Source: Apostichopus japonicus
Taxonomy: Eukaryota > Echinodermata > Holothuroidea > Aspidochirotida > Stichopodidae
Reading direction: 5' to 3'
Assembly: GCF_037975245.1 (NCBI RefSeq)
Contig: NC_092562.1
Coordinates: 16,174,521 to 16,238,520, forward strand
DNA length: 64,000 nt
The notes beneath the pieces are model-generated. The model ran no database searches and was not told where the DNA came from. It saw only the letters and a list, made by a program, of their open reading frames with translations. Positions 12,215 to 25,200 of the stretch are shown here, in pieces. The number at the start of each line of letters is the position of its first letter. Position 1 is the first letter of the stretch. Made by a program: the position numbers and the translations under genes.

Positions 12215-13197
12215 AGTTTAATCACTGCAGTAACAATCTGTGTAAGATGAATCGCAATGTGCGAATTGGAAGAAATTATTTCAATATTTTACGGATTTTA
12301 CACCGAGAATTAGTGTGACAGATTGCCGAAACAGATAGATTATCGTTATGCCACGGTTTGTTAATATGTACAGCTACTGTAATTAGAGAAATAAACCAGC
12401 GATTTGGTTGATGACAACTCATGGGAACACCTATATTATCGACACAGTTTATTAGGAGGTTGTAAAGTCCATCATGACATCCTAAGCAATTTCCTTCCGA
12501 CCCGACTTTGCTCATCAGATTTTTATATCTAAATTGCTTTAATATGAGGAACATGTGAATTGTTAAAAGCCGTTTGATGTGGTAGTCAATTTTATGTCTT
12601 GCCATTAACACACTCTATGAGAAGGGTAAAGGTCTATCCATGTTTGAACAAGACAGGTTCGTTTAACCATGGTACGTGCCTGTTAACTATGCGAAGGAGT
12701 GTCCCATCGGGTTACTGGATGTTAAATCAATGTTTATTCAAGCATTCATTTATTAATTTACTTCATTCATGAAACCCAAAAGACCTCTCCCCGCCCGAAT
12801 TGCTGATTATCAAGCCAAACGAAAAGAATTTTTCACCCAGTGTGCAATAAATATGACTGCCGAGTGCCGAGTAGGTCCCCTTTGTTACATGTAGACACGG
12901 TTTCATGGTTTCAAAATGCAAGTTTATTTCCATATCTACATATACATTGTTGAAGAGTATGAAAGACCGCAGGTGGGACTTCTCCATTGGTACAGAATGT
13001 GAATAATGTTATAGTATAAATTTGATAGCCATTGGTGGAGGAAATTTTCACGTTAATTTAGAATGCATACTTTATGAAATGTGTTCTTATAAATGTTATC
13101 GTTTTTTTTTTTATCTTACAGATTTGAATGATCGTCATGTCTTAATCGGTGTACTAAAAGAAAGATCCTTCCAGTAGAGAAGGACATCATACAAATA

Positions 13198-13230
13198 ATG
13201 ACATTATCAAACAGTATAGGGAACTGTCTT
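13198..13230 (+). CDS. sialyltransferase coding exon 1 (start codon, 11 residues)
   Basis: The exon proper is 13122-13230, between a long T-tract acceptor (ATCTTACAG) and the donor CTT|GTAAGTAT. Translation starts at ATG 13198, the only in-frame ATG in the exon, with an in-frame TGA upstream at 13129-13131. It encodes MTLSNSIGNCL and ends in phase 0. Joined to exon 2 it gives N-R-K and then a hydrophobic stretch, a classic signal anchor. Two very short upstream ORFs (ATGs at 13128 and 13137) lie in the leader. Starting instead at 16523 in exon 2 would cut the anchor in half. Confidence 0.75.
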
Positions 13231-16200
13231 GTAAGTATATTTATATTGATTTATTATTTATTTACTATGCTACTGTACTCTCATTTATAACTTGTCTCCA
13301 TTCTATACAAGCTAAATCTGATCTACCTAACAGTGTCCAACTTGTTATATTTCATCATCAAGGGCAATGATTAAACTACTAAAACAGCACTATATTTGGG
13401 AAAGACATTTGGTGATTTTTAATGGGTGTTGGCCAGGGTAAGGATTAGTGGGCCTTTGTAAGGATTAGTAGGACGGGGAGTTAGATCAACAATTGCTTTT
13501 GGCACTTGAGCACTCAGTGGATTACCAAGTGTGTAGGACTGTGGATATGTAGAAAGTAGTGTGTAGATCACATTCAGGGAATAATTTATTTTGTGGTACT
13601 CTAGTTTTATAGGCTCTGAACTTGTCGCCTCATAATAAAGTGCTCTGGATGCTGTGTACAATAACTGCTGTACATCTTTGCACTTGTATATATACAGGCA
13701 TTAGCTTTTCCCGCGAATTCGCGGAATATCCGTGATTACTTTTCTACCTCAGGGACAAAAACTATTATCCTAACACACTATATCATAGGCAAACTGGACC
13801 CTATACCGCAATTTATGCAAAGTTCTGGATTTTGTTTTTACCCCAGACTCATCCCTGTATATAGCAGGTTACCCATTTAGCATAGCATGTTGCGATGCAA
13901 ATACAGAATCAATTCTTCCCCGTCCATTGTGAACATTACTACTGCGTCATGAATATGTATTTTTCTGTGTGATTAATTACACCAATTACCTATGATCCTA
14001 TTTAATTTCAGTTGTAAGTAACACAGTCGATTTTGAAGAATCATTAAAGGAAGTTATTCATACTCCTTACCGCCCCATCAAATGTTTCAGACCTACAACT
14101 GGTTATAACTAGTATACTTAACAAATTACGCCACTGGTTTACACTGTTGTATCATCCCAATCCATCGAATAGTGACTCCTCGGTGCAAACTGATATCTTC
14201 TTCATGAATGTTCTGTGATGATGAAGACAAAGAGTATGAGACAGTTTGTTCATCTCTTACCCGCCTCCAGTTTACTCTCTCTACCCACTAAGCCAATCCC
14301 ACTAAATCAGTAGCGTTAACGGTTTAGCAATGCGGCCCCAAATTACCTTCCTCCATCTTCCTCTTTCGTCCTCATCTTCTTTGATGGAGACAGAGAAGAG
14401 AAGAGTGAAGAACTCTCTTAGAGTTGCACACATTTTACAGAGCAGGTTGGCCAGGTCATAGTAGCATCATGTGTACTGCTGCTGTGTGTCATGGAGAATT
14501 GAGCACAAAATAACGAGTATGTGATACCATACCGAATGGTCAATTGATGACATACTGTACGCTGAGATCGTACATCAGCTGAAATCCACTTACTGTACAT
14601 AGTCTCAGAGCAAAAGATACCAGCAAGTTGAAAATAAGTATCGATTAGTTGTGAGGCTGACAGACAGAAATTGGAACAGCCGAAAACGTAATTAAGTTTC
14701 GAGTCTCGGAAGCACCAAGAATGTTTGCAGCCCATTTGTGTTCAGGGTGCTTTCTCCTCCTTTTCTTGTCTTTTTTTTCGTTTTTTTTTTTCTCGTTTTT
14801 TTTTCTTTTTCTTGTTTCTTGGAGAAGCTCATAACCAATAGGTTGAAAGGGAATGACAGTTACTAATTAGCCTACAGTGAGATTGAGTATTGAATGTAGA
14901 ATGGAAAGTAATTATGTTGTAATGGTTACAACTGACGTGGTCTTTAATGAGAGCAGTAGTATACTCTTGGTTAATTGTGGTTTGTTTGAGAAGCTTTAAG
15001 GAAGAACTAATTGTAAAGATTCACTTGGTAATGGTACTCAAGAACTGTGGTTAATACACATAATCAGGGGTAAACAACATAGCTTGTGTAAGTGGTAATT
15101 AAGTCACATCTCTCTCTTGTTTGGTACTGTAATTTGTAATAATAATTTTTTTTTCTCTAGTGGATGAGGGAAGCATATCTCTGTTCCAATTCCGATGGAA
15201 ATATGATTAAAATTATGTCAAGAAGAGCAATATTAAAAAAATTATATGTAAAATATGGTTTAGTTCTTAAATGAAAAGAACAGCAGATTGGATAATTAGG
15301 AGACTGACAACTAATATAGCTTAAAGAGAATATGGTAAAAAAAACGGACAGCTAAAAGGGATACATTATAAAATCCAGATCTGATTCAAGTAGAAAGAAA
15401 ACTTAAAATAGTGGTTTTTAAGTTTCTTGATGATCTATCAAGGGTTGCTGTATGGTACATTTTCATCAGTGTTTGGTGAATTCACCAAGAAATGTTTTTT
15501 ACCTTTCCTAGAATTAACGACAGAATGTAGTTTCATGCAGGAAGCATTCCATACAAATTTGCCAGTCGTTTAACATTAAATGTATTGCCAACATCCAAAA
15601 TCAGCACTGTGCAATGTGTATATTTTATTATAAACACATTTTATAGCAATCTCAGTGGTCCAAAATCACTCTTTTCTCTACATTTTTGAGCCCTGGACAA
15701 AGACGAGTAAATGAAGAAGTTATCTTGAAAACTTCCAATACTGTTGCCCCACTGTATATTAAAGGCTCTAAATATTGCCTTTTATGATTTGCATGAAATT
15801 TGCCAAAAAGTTGATTTAGACCATCGACATCGTCGGCATTAGTGTTGTTTGTGGTCCTGGTTGTGCTTGGGATGCATAATGTGGGTTTGAATCACATGTG
15901 ACAAGTAGCTTTGTGATGTCACTAATGGGTTGCCATAGTGACCATCACAGATTTAGTGAAACTCATTCGTGATGTTACACTACGCCTCAAAACTGACCCG
16001 TAGGAAAAGTTATGAGTTCCAGAAGTTCCGGCTGCAATGAAATGATATATATAAATTGCCTCAAATCTATTGCCTGCGTTTTAAGGTTTAAAGGCTCACA
16101 TGTATGCAACAGGTAGCTTTGTGATGTTTCATTCCACTTATAAGATTCACCAATTCAGTGACCTTTAATCTAGTGGCCATTTTCTAATTTCTATGAAACT

Positions 16201-19200
16201 CATTCAGTATGTTGTAGTCTTGAAAGAAATATTTACTGTCGATTAGAATTCGAAAGTGATCCAGAAGTTAACATTGCTTACAGAAATGTATTAAGTACAT
16301 TAATACCATTAATATTTGATGATAAATTTACAGCTCCTGTGTGACAAGTTGTTTTGGAGGTAAGTTTTTTGCTAATGATCTCTTTGTTTTTGGGGTAATT
16401 TTTTGCTAATGATCTCTTGGTTTTTTAGGGTAATTTTTTGCTAATGATCTCTTTCTTTTTCTCTTTGTTCCTGATAGAATCGTAAGACAGCTCTCTTCAT
16501 TGTATTCTGGTATTCTGTCTCAATGCTTATCGGGGCATTTTATTATTCTCATCTTCGATGGACCGAAGAGACGAACATCTCTCGAGCTTTATACAACTCT
16601 CTGTATTTGCCAACATTGTCCCCCGTGACACACAGGACGTTAAGCAACGTGAATGCCACACCCTCAGTTCCCCCTTTCAATCACCTTGTATCGGGCAGAG
16701 AGCGAAAAATCACTGAAATACTCCGCCAAGAGAAGACTAGTAAAGTCAAGTCAAATAAGGACCACCGAGTGGGGAGAAAAACGAAGCCGTCTAAAAATGA
16801 AACCCAATTAGAGTGGCTCTTTGAAAATATAAATAATAGTGAAAGTTTAGATAGGACAGACAATTTAGATAAAACGGCATCCGTCAGGACTAACAACAAA
16901 ACTAGGTTAAAAGAGAAATACAGCGAAGAGGATCTCGAGATTCAACTTTTGGATAGTTTAAAGCGAAATATTAGTTTACTAAACAATCACAGTGACTCGG
17001 GGAGTAAAATGACGGTACTACTAGGCTCCCCTCCAAAGAAAAATAATAGCTCTTTCATTATCGCTGCCATCGAGGAAAATATGCAGAAGATCCGCCGCGA
17101 GACGGAGATCAGTCTGCAGAGGCTGTCCGAACTCAGCGGGTATCTGAAGGGAAGCAATAGTACTAATGCCAAAGACGCGGGCGCCCTGCTCCGCACAGTC
17201 GACGACGCGACCCACCTGGAGCAGAACCTCGGACAGCAGAGGGACTGGATCTTAAATTTAACCAATTCCGTGCTGGATGAGAAGGGAGACCCGGAGTCCG
17301 ACCTGGACGGCCAGCAGATGATCGCCAAACAGATCAAGGAACTGCTGCAGCGGAGCTCCACGCTGGAGAAACTCCGGCTGAAGTACGAAGCCCAGAGGCG
17401 GGACATGGTCGGGGAGGAGCCCGTGGTCAGTCTGGAGAGCGTGATGGAGAAAGGAACGTGGAAGATGCACGGAGGCAAAAGCCTCACTCGGCAGATAGCG
17501 GAAATGATAGGCGTCTCCGTGCCTCCGAAAGAACCTGCCTTGAAGAAGTCTCAAGCCACTAAGAAAGATGGCTACTACCTCATAGAAACTAGAAAGGTAA
17601 GTAGTAGCAAGAAGTATCTAATTTACTTGGTGTGCTCGCTTACCTGTCTCCTCACGACCTTATCACTCTGGTTCTACGGTGCCTAGAATGAACTGGTAAA
17701 CTTTTAGACACTCTGTGCCCTTTAGGAAGTTAAGAGACTCATCCTGTCGGAAAGTTGTTTCAGAATGCTAATTGTGATTCCCGCAGAAATATTGTTTAAC
17801 GCATACATAGCCTTGTTGACTTTTCTTTTCAATATCAAAATTTGGTAATATGTTGTGGTACAGTATATATCTTTAGCCAGTTCTCTGTTTTCATGGTAAT
17901 GTACTTCAATACATAATATAGAAATGTACTGGACATAATACATCTAAACATCTTTTCAGGTTTAAGGTATCAACATTTTGTTGTCTATTCATATTGTGGA
18001 CCCTGGTAAGATCATGACAAGTTTACATATTCATATCTGGTTGTTTAGATATTAGAGTCAACAGAATTGCCATAAGAGCTAAGAAGGGGTGGGGGGGGGG
18101 AGTGGGAAGAGGAGGGCACATTCAAAATTTGTGGAGATGCCGGAACAGTAGAATGAAGATAGAGAAGAAGCTAAAGATGGCCCTGGTAGCAATCATAGAG
18201 ACACAATCTGAAAATGTAACGGATGAAGAAAAATAAAAAGTGGTTTGAAAGATGGAAAAATGAATACCCATTTAAGTACCACTGAATTATTGGATTTTAT
18301 GGATTCACCAATGTTTGTTTCATACTTGCAACTGCAGGATAATTTCACTTTTGTACATTCTCTTCCGAGCTACCCTTTTTCATTCTTGTTGATATACCCC
18401 TGCTGTTCCTGGAAAGTTTTGTGTACCGTGATGATCATAAATTCACGTGTCTCAACATTTCAGTTTCAACAATATCCGACAGTGTATTTGTTAAGGCCTG
18501 TGCTACGGTTTCTAATGCCCATCGCCCATCAGTTTATATACACAGAGTGTTAAAGGTTCTCGTACATTCTGTGAAATAGCTGTGCTAACATCTTTTGGAA
18601 GGCCATTCACCTTGCGGGGAAACAAAATCACTCTTTGAGATTTAGTCAAGACAGGGAAGACGTGATATATCCAACAAAGGAAAGGCAACAGTAGTCTGCT
18701 GTAGTAAACAAGAGTATTGTATTTATACTAGGAGAATTGATATTTAATTCCCTAATTTATAGTAGGTATCAGGTGGGAGCTATGTTGCATCAATGAATGT
18801 GCTTAGAGTAGTCATGTTTCTGTACTTCATGTATAAACAAATTCAGAGGAAGGTGACAAAGGGGGTTGGGGGTGGTGGGGGGGGGTGGGAGGGTGATGGG
18901 CCATGTGCAAGAAATGGGTGGGGTTGTGGGGTTAATTTATTGATAGACAGACAGTAGTAAAAGGTTCCTGCCAGTTTTGACCTGTTACTTCATCACATTT
19001 GCTTACTTACATCACTTCCCTTACAGGAATTAACCATGCAATGTGATTCTTGTGCTGTGGTATCAAGCTCAGGGCAGTTGGTAAACTCCAGCGCCGGGAA
19101 GTACATCGATTCGTACCCTTGCATCATACGGATGAACAGCGCCCCCACCAGCGGTTTCGAAGAAGACGTGGGCAGCCGCACGACCGTGAGGGTCATGGGT

Positions 19201-22200
19201 CACGTCAACCTGATGAAGATCAACTCGAGTATGGAGGAGCAGCAGGAAATCTTTATCAATTCGTCCACCCGCACTAACAAGATGATCATCCCCTGGTTGT
19301 TTGGCGTTAAGTCCAACAAACGGAGAGACAAGTATTACCTTATAGCTAAGAACTTCTCAGAGGCTTATCGATCCACCGAGTTCTACGTCCTCTCCTCAAA
19401 GAAGATGGTGGAGGCCGAGAAGATATTTCAGGCAGAAACCGGTATCAGCAGGTACAGTAGACTGGTATTTAATATAGGCCCATGTAGAGTGGACCAAGCA
19501 CATTTGCCTGGCACTACTGCCCCCCCTCTCCTCCCCCTCCCGTTCTACCCTGCTTTGGTTCCTTGCTATTTGTTCCATGCTTTTGTTACGTAAGAAGATT
19601 TCTCAATTTTAATTGTTGAAGCAGTTGTAAATGTTACAGTAAGAATGCATAAAGTAACGTTAAGTTAGAGGATACTTAAACTTGAAAAAATTCACAAAAA
19701 TTCTGAATTACTTGAAATGAGAGTTGAAAGAAGTTCAATAGAACATGAAAGTGGGCAGTTAACGTTGCATCCTTATCAGGAAGAAGTCTTCAGATTCAAC
19801 ACAATGATGATATGAGAGATACACAGTTTATTGTTTCCCATGATGTCACTGTTGTCAAAAGGATTTTGGGGGAAGCCCCTCAACATTTCTATTTACTTTC
19901 CTTAACAAATAGATAGAACCGAAAACCGACAGGTCTTCCTAAGTTCAAGATATCATAAGACAATTTGCAAGTTTTGGAAACATTAGTTCACATGCTGAAT
20001 AGACAAGATAATTTTTTTGAGGTGTTTTTTTTTGGTTGTCTGAGATGACGAAGTTCCTAGTTGGAAAAATAAAGCTAAAGTAGGAAAAAGACTGCCTGAA
20101 AGATAAAAAAGTGTTTTGATAATTTTTGATCGTGTTGTAGTCTTTCCATCACCCTCGCCATGCCCTGTAATAGTTAATCATTGTTGGAGACCCTTTTATG
20201 TAACAAAGAGGTGATCGCAAACTACAATAACTTGTTGTGCTACTCAAGCATTTAATGATACACAGAACTGAAGTGGGATGAAATTCATTACCTTCAGGGG
20301 AGGTGACTTCAGAAGTCAAAGACATATTAATCGGCATTAATTTTTTTTGAATATCAGTGTAAAGTATTGCAAAGGTAAAGAACACTGCTGTTTTCAAGAT
20401 ATGCAAAACCATTTTGGATACCATAAACTCCTTATCTCTTTTCACAATCATATCATAATTGACAACCTTAACGACCTACTGTATTTTATTTTTGGTAACC
20501 TGCACTGTGATAAAAAAAAAAATGGAATTTATGTATGGTGGTCTTGCCTGAATAAAAACAAAAACAAACTATAAATACATGTGGTGGGTTCACCTACAGT
20601 AGCTTTTAAATAGTAAAACAAGCACAAGGATGAGTTGTATGTGTTTCTGAGAGGTTTTATTAGAATCCGAAGTAGTACAGACTTTATAAAAAAGATGGTT
20701 GTTTACAATCTTGATTGCTTGACTGTCCAGCTCTCTCAAAGGAGAAAAAACATATTTTCCCTTTGCATCTAATTCTAAGATTTAAACAAAGCTCTTTGCA
20801 AATGAAATTACTTTTCCAATCTAGAAATTCATTTATTCTTAATTACTTTCTGCAGTCATGTAATGAACACTTAACATTATTAACATCTTTCTTTATGGCA
20901 CAGTAAAGTGTTGTGATTAGTCAGTCACTGGTACCATTTTCTTTATGACTTCTGTTTTATTATGTTAATGTTCTGTAAGTTGATGTCATCTTTAGTACTC
21001 TTATTATATTGTTTATTATTTATTTATTATGATATTTTTATGGGGGGGGGGGAATGGGAAGGATGGAAAAAGATATCTGCATATTATTAATGAAAATAGG
21101 TTGTAATTTATTAGAGGTAATTTATTAGCAACTTACTGATTCAGAAATAATGTGAAAGCCAAATTGATAGGGGAGCACTGTTCTTTGATTTTGCTGAACT
21201 GCTGTTTAGAGCTAGGACTTTAAAGTGTTAAGATTGTGAGAAATGAAAAGAGATGGAACAAGGATGGAGAGAATGATGAGAGTCCAGTGATGTCATTATG
21301 TTTAGAAAGTTAGTTTCAAACTCAACACTGATTAAGCTACTAGGGGAGAAGGAGGAGGAATTGGGGGGGGGGGAGAGCAGAGTGGAGGGTCAGTTGAGGA
21401 AGTCACATTGTACCTCTTCACCCTCTTCCCTGTTAGCATGCCAACTGTTTTATCTTCTTGTTACATCTTCTAGTCGCCCACTATGTTTAATATAGAGTGT
21501 AGTACGTTCGGCAGCTCTTATGAAAAAGTACTCATGAACACACATGGCATCCTGTTCTGTATTGTTATTTATAGACACACCTATCATATTAAATTGTAAA
21601 TGTGTGCTGCTACTTAAAGCCCTACACAAGTGCTATGATGGACTACTGTTTGTATACGTGGGACTCACTGGAAATTAGAACCAGCTGTTAAAGTCATTAA
21701 GATTAGATTCCAGTAATATATCATCTAGGCTAGGGCAAATTTAGGGGTTGCTTCATTCCAGAGGTTGCATTATTACTGTACCATCTGATTTAATCTTCTC
21801 AACATTTTTGCTTCACTGGTCCCAGACCTTGTCCTTCATTATTTTCATCTTCCACAAGGATGTTTGTTAGTAACCTGTGTAAATATGATTAACTGTCTGT
21901 GTTAGATACACAGAGAGCCGTAGGTACTCTAAGAAAGCTTACACTCAGAGAATAAGAAGGTATTCTTTATTTTATTTCTTTATTATTTTTTTTATATATC
22001 TTTTGAAGTTAAAAGAATCCTTTTAGTTCCTGTAATTTATGTCATAGTCTCCTTGACTTGGATATTACAATCATCATCCAAAAGAAATGGAAAAAAAAAG
22101 GGGTTTTGGGACAAAACTGACATTTTAGAATAATCTGAGAAAGCTGGCTCAGTATATTCGAGAAAGAAGAAAAAGAAAACACTTTGTATGTATGAAGAAA

Positions 22201-25200
22201 TATCCAACACTAACATTGTCCTGCTTCTGTTGGACCTGTGACATCATACCAGCACTTTGTGAATACTTTGTCAAAAGAACAGATATGACCGTTGAGCACT
22301 TTTTTGCTTTCAAATTTATTAAAAAAAAAAAAGTCTTGTTCAAAGTGTCAACGAATCATGAGCACTGAATCATGCGGGATTGCTCTTAGCGAAATGTTCA
22401 TGGTACCCAGCTTTTATATGCAAACGACCTGAAAGTACATAATGCCTCCCCCCCCCAAAACAAATAAATAAACAGAAATTTCCTGTTAACTATAAAAGCA
22501 GGAAAGCCTAAAGCTATTAGTGGCAATACTGGCTCAAAAAATGTCTCTCATGTAGAATACTGAAACAAGTAATTTTAGCAAATTAGTTTTGAACCATGGA
22601 TGAGTCTTTCCCATTATAAGTTACAGTAAAGTATTGTATTCATCACGGTCTGGTGGTACTAACTACCCTTGACGATTGGAAGCAATGAATATTATGCGAA
22701 AAACCTTGAAAATGAAAAAATGTAAATTAAAAATTTAAACATAAATTTTAAACATAAATTTCTTTAAACATAAATTTCTGTATGACAAAATGATTGAATA
22801 TTTAATATCTCGCTTAGAAATAGATATGCAACAGTCATGCAACAGTTTATCGACAATGATATTTTATTTAGATTGAACTGGGAAGGGGGGGGGGAATATC
22901 TATGCAAGGTTTCATCAGCGTTATCAACAAATTTTAATTATAACAATTCCCAACACGGCAAAATGGGGGGCAGCATTAAAGTATGTTCAACTATTGCTCG
23001 TCATAATATGCCAAACTGCTGTCAAGATAAGTTTACTTATCATCCAGATGGTAACACTATATGCAAATGTCTGTGGGTAGTGGAGCATAGTATTGGCATA
23101 GTAGTATTTTATGATTCTTTTAGAATCTGACAAGTATTTGAAGCTCCATTTGTGCAAATATTTTCGGTAAATTTTGATTGATTATATATATATATATATT
23201 CCCTTACAAAAGTCTGGATTTATTTGATTAGCTTGAATTATTCATCCAGGTGTTCATGTCATATTATGAAAAGGAAGTTTAAATTATTTGGAATTTTTCC
23301 AATGTCGCTTTTGAGCATGATGTTTACATGGGTAACAGTCCGTAAATTTCTTCACAAAGAGGTTGTTGCAATTTACCCTCCCACCCAGTTGGGACAATTT
23401 TTTTCTCTACTGTACTGTCATGTCCCCCTTCAGAGCACTTGTATTGTCAGTATGAGCAGTATGAATATCAGGTTTCTATCAGATAAAGGTTGGGAAATAT
23501 TCATACTGTTAGTACGAGTGCTTTGAAGCATGATATGGGGAGGAAGTATTGAGTGGTATTAGCAATTAGAATCAGATAAAGATTAGGAACTGTTCATACT
23601 GTCAGTACCAGTGCTTTGAAGCATGATATGAGAGGACAGTATAGAGTGGTATTAGCATTAGAAAACAGTCCCAACTGGCTTGGTATTGGTATTGGTATTT
23701 TAGTTTGAGTATACAGTTGTTTGCTACAAATAATGAAGTTAAGTTATAATGGTTAGAAATTTTCCAAGTTTCCTCAAACTGAGCTAACATGAAGAAATGG
23801 CTGAGAGACATCCTTAAAGAAGAGGGGGAAAAGAAAAGCACAAAAAACTAAGGAGTTCTACTTTGCAAGCAAATTTTTGTACCAATATCTTTACTTTCTG
23901 TATATTAGGATGACCCAAACTCACACCTTCATAGTATTATTATTCATCAGTAAATGGAAATAAGAAAGTTTCAAAATATAATAAATATTATTATACGAAA
24001 TGAGACATGACATGTCAAAATATTGTCTTACATCGCCATTAGATTTTACTATTGAGGAGTAGTTTAAGTTTGTCAAAGTCAACATGAAGAGCTGTTTTTA
24101 AGGACCTAAAGCCATTAACAACCCTTCCCCTCCCCCCTCCCTAGGGTCCAACTTCTTTCCCCCTACTGTACATGTTCTTCTTGGGTCCATGGTTTTCACT
24201 TTAAAAGTCGAAAATGTATGAATTCCTCTTTGTTCCTTTTGTACCTGCCTTTAATCTTTGGTTTAATGTAACAAGCAAAGTGCATACCTCATATTCACCT
24301 ATTTTGTTTTTTTTAACCCCCCTACAGGTCTGATGCCAAGACCTGGCTCTCCACTGGCTTTATGACCATCCTGTTTGCCATAGACGTCTGTTCCAAGATT
24401 GACATATTCGGACTGGTGCCAGAGAATTTCTGCCAGTAAGTTGGAGGGTCGTGAGGAATCCTTATAAATTGTGATACAAATTTTATTTGTGTTGTTGAGA
24501 TGATAATCTCCTCTTGCCTCTCATTGAAAGATAGATGGTGAATTATTATATAAGTTACTGCATGAATGTGAGTTTTGACAAGTCACTCCCACCCCCCTTC
24601 CCAGTTTCCTTCTCTCCTCCCTTCCACTGGAAGCTTAATATGCCACTGTTGAGTTTGACAAGAAGGGTTTCTGCAAAAGGGAATGCATATCTTTTTTAAA
24701 GTGTTGCATATGTGACAAAAATGTTGCCAACATTTGTGTAATTCTTTTGCACATCTAACCTTTTGGCATCAAGTTGTGAGTATACCTTGTGACTGGATCA
24801 CAAGTTTGTTCAATGTCACTATATACAAAGACGTAACCCAAATTTGCCCAAAAGTTGATTCTTTGTGGGAGGAATATATCTGATAGTAAAGAGAAAATTA
24901 CAGTTATGTTTTCCAACTCTTCAGTGATACCAACCTACACTGTTAAACACAGGATGTGGTTAACTAATATCATTGTCTGTTCCTTTGGTCAACCACATTC
25001 CTATTGGGACAAACAAAATTAGGCGTCATCGTCAAAATGTGTGCAAAGCAAAAGTTATGACACGTTACAATAGCTTTGTTGAACTCAAAAATGATTGTAG
25101 AATAAGCGGTCGATAACTCGTTATTTAGAAGCCTCGTTATGCATTCCATTAATTATAAACAGCACAAATCTAACCAATCCCTAATCCCTACAATCATTCT

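Larger units (their letters stand above)
11101..13121. other. non-coding region upstream of the sialyltransferase coding exons; possible promoter area
   Basis: No supportable coding gene. From about 11150 to 11520 the sequence is relatively rich in CpG and contains two CRE sites (listed separately), so it could hold the promoter or first non-coding exon of the gene whose acceptor lies at 13121. A 20-base G run is at 12195-12214. I could not place a transcription start or a 5' non-coding exon. Confidence 0.4.

Noticed and set aside
12276-12611. 111-codon open frame on the - strand
   Set aside because: No recognisable family, no start context or splice partners, ordinary AT-rich codons.
16987-17487. 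166-codon open frame on the - strand
   Set aside because: Antisense shadow of the GC-rich half of sialyltransferase exon 2; no independent coding or splice evidence.
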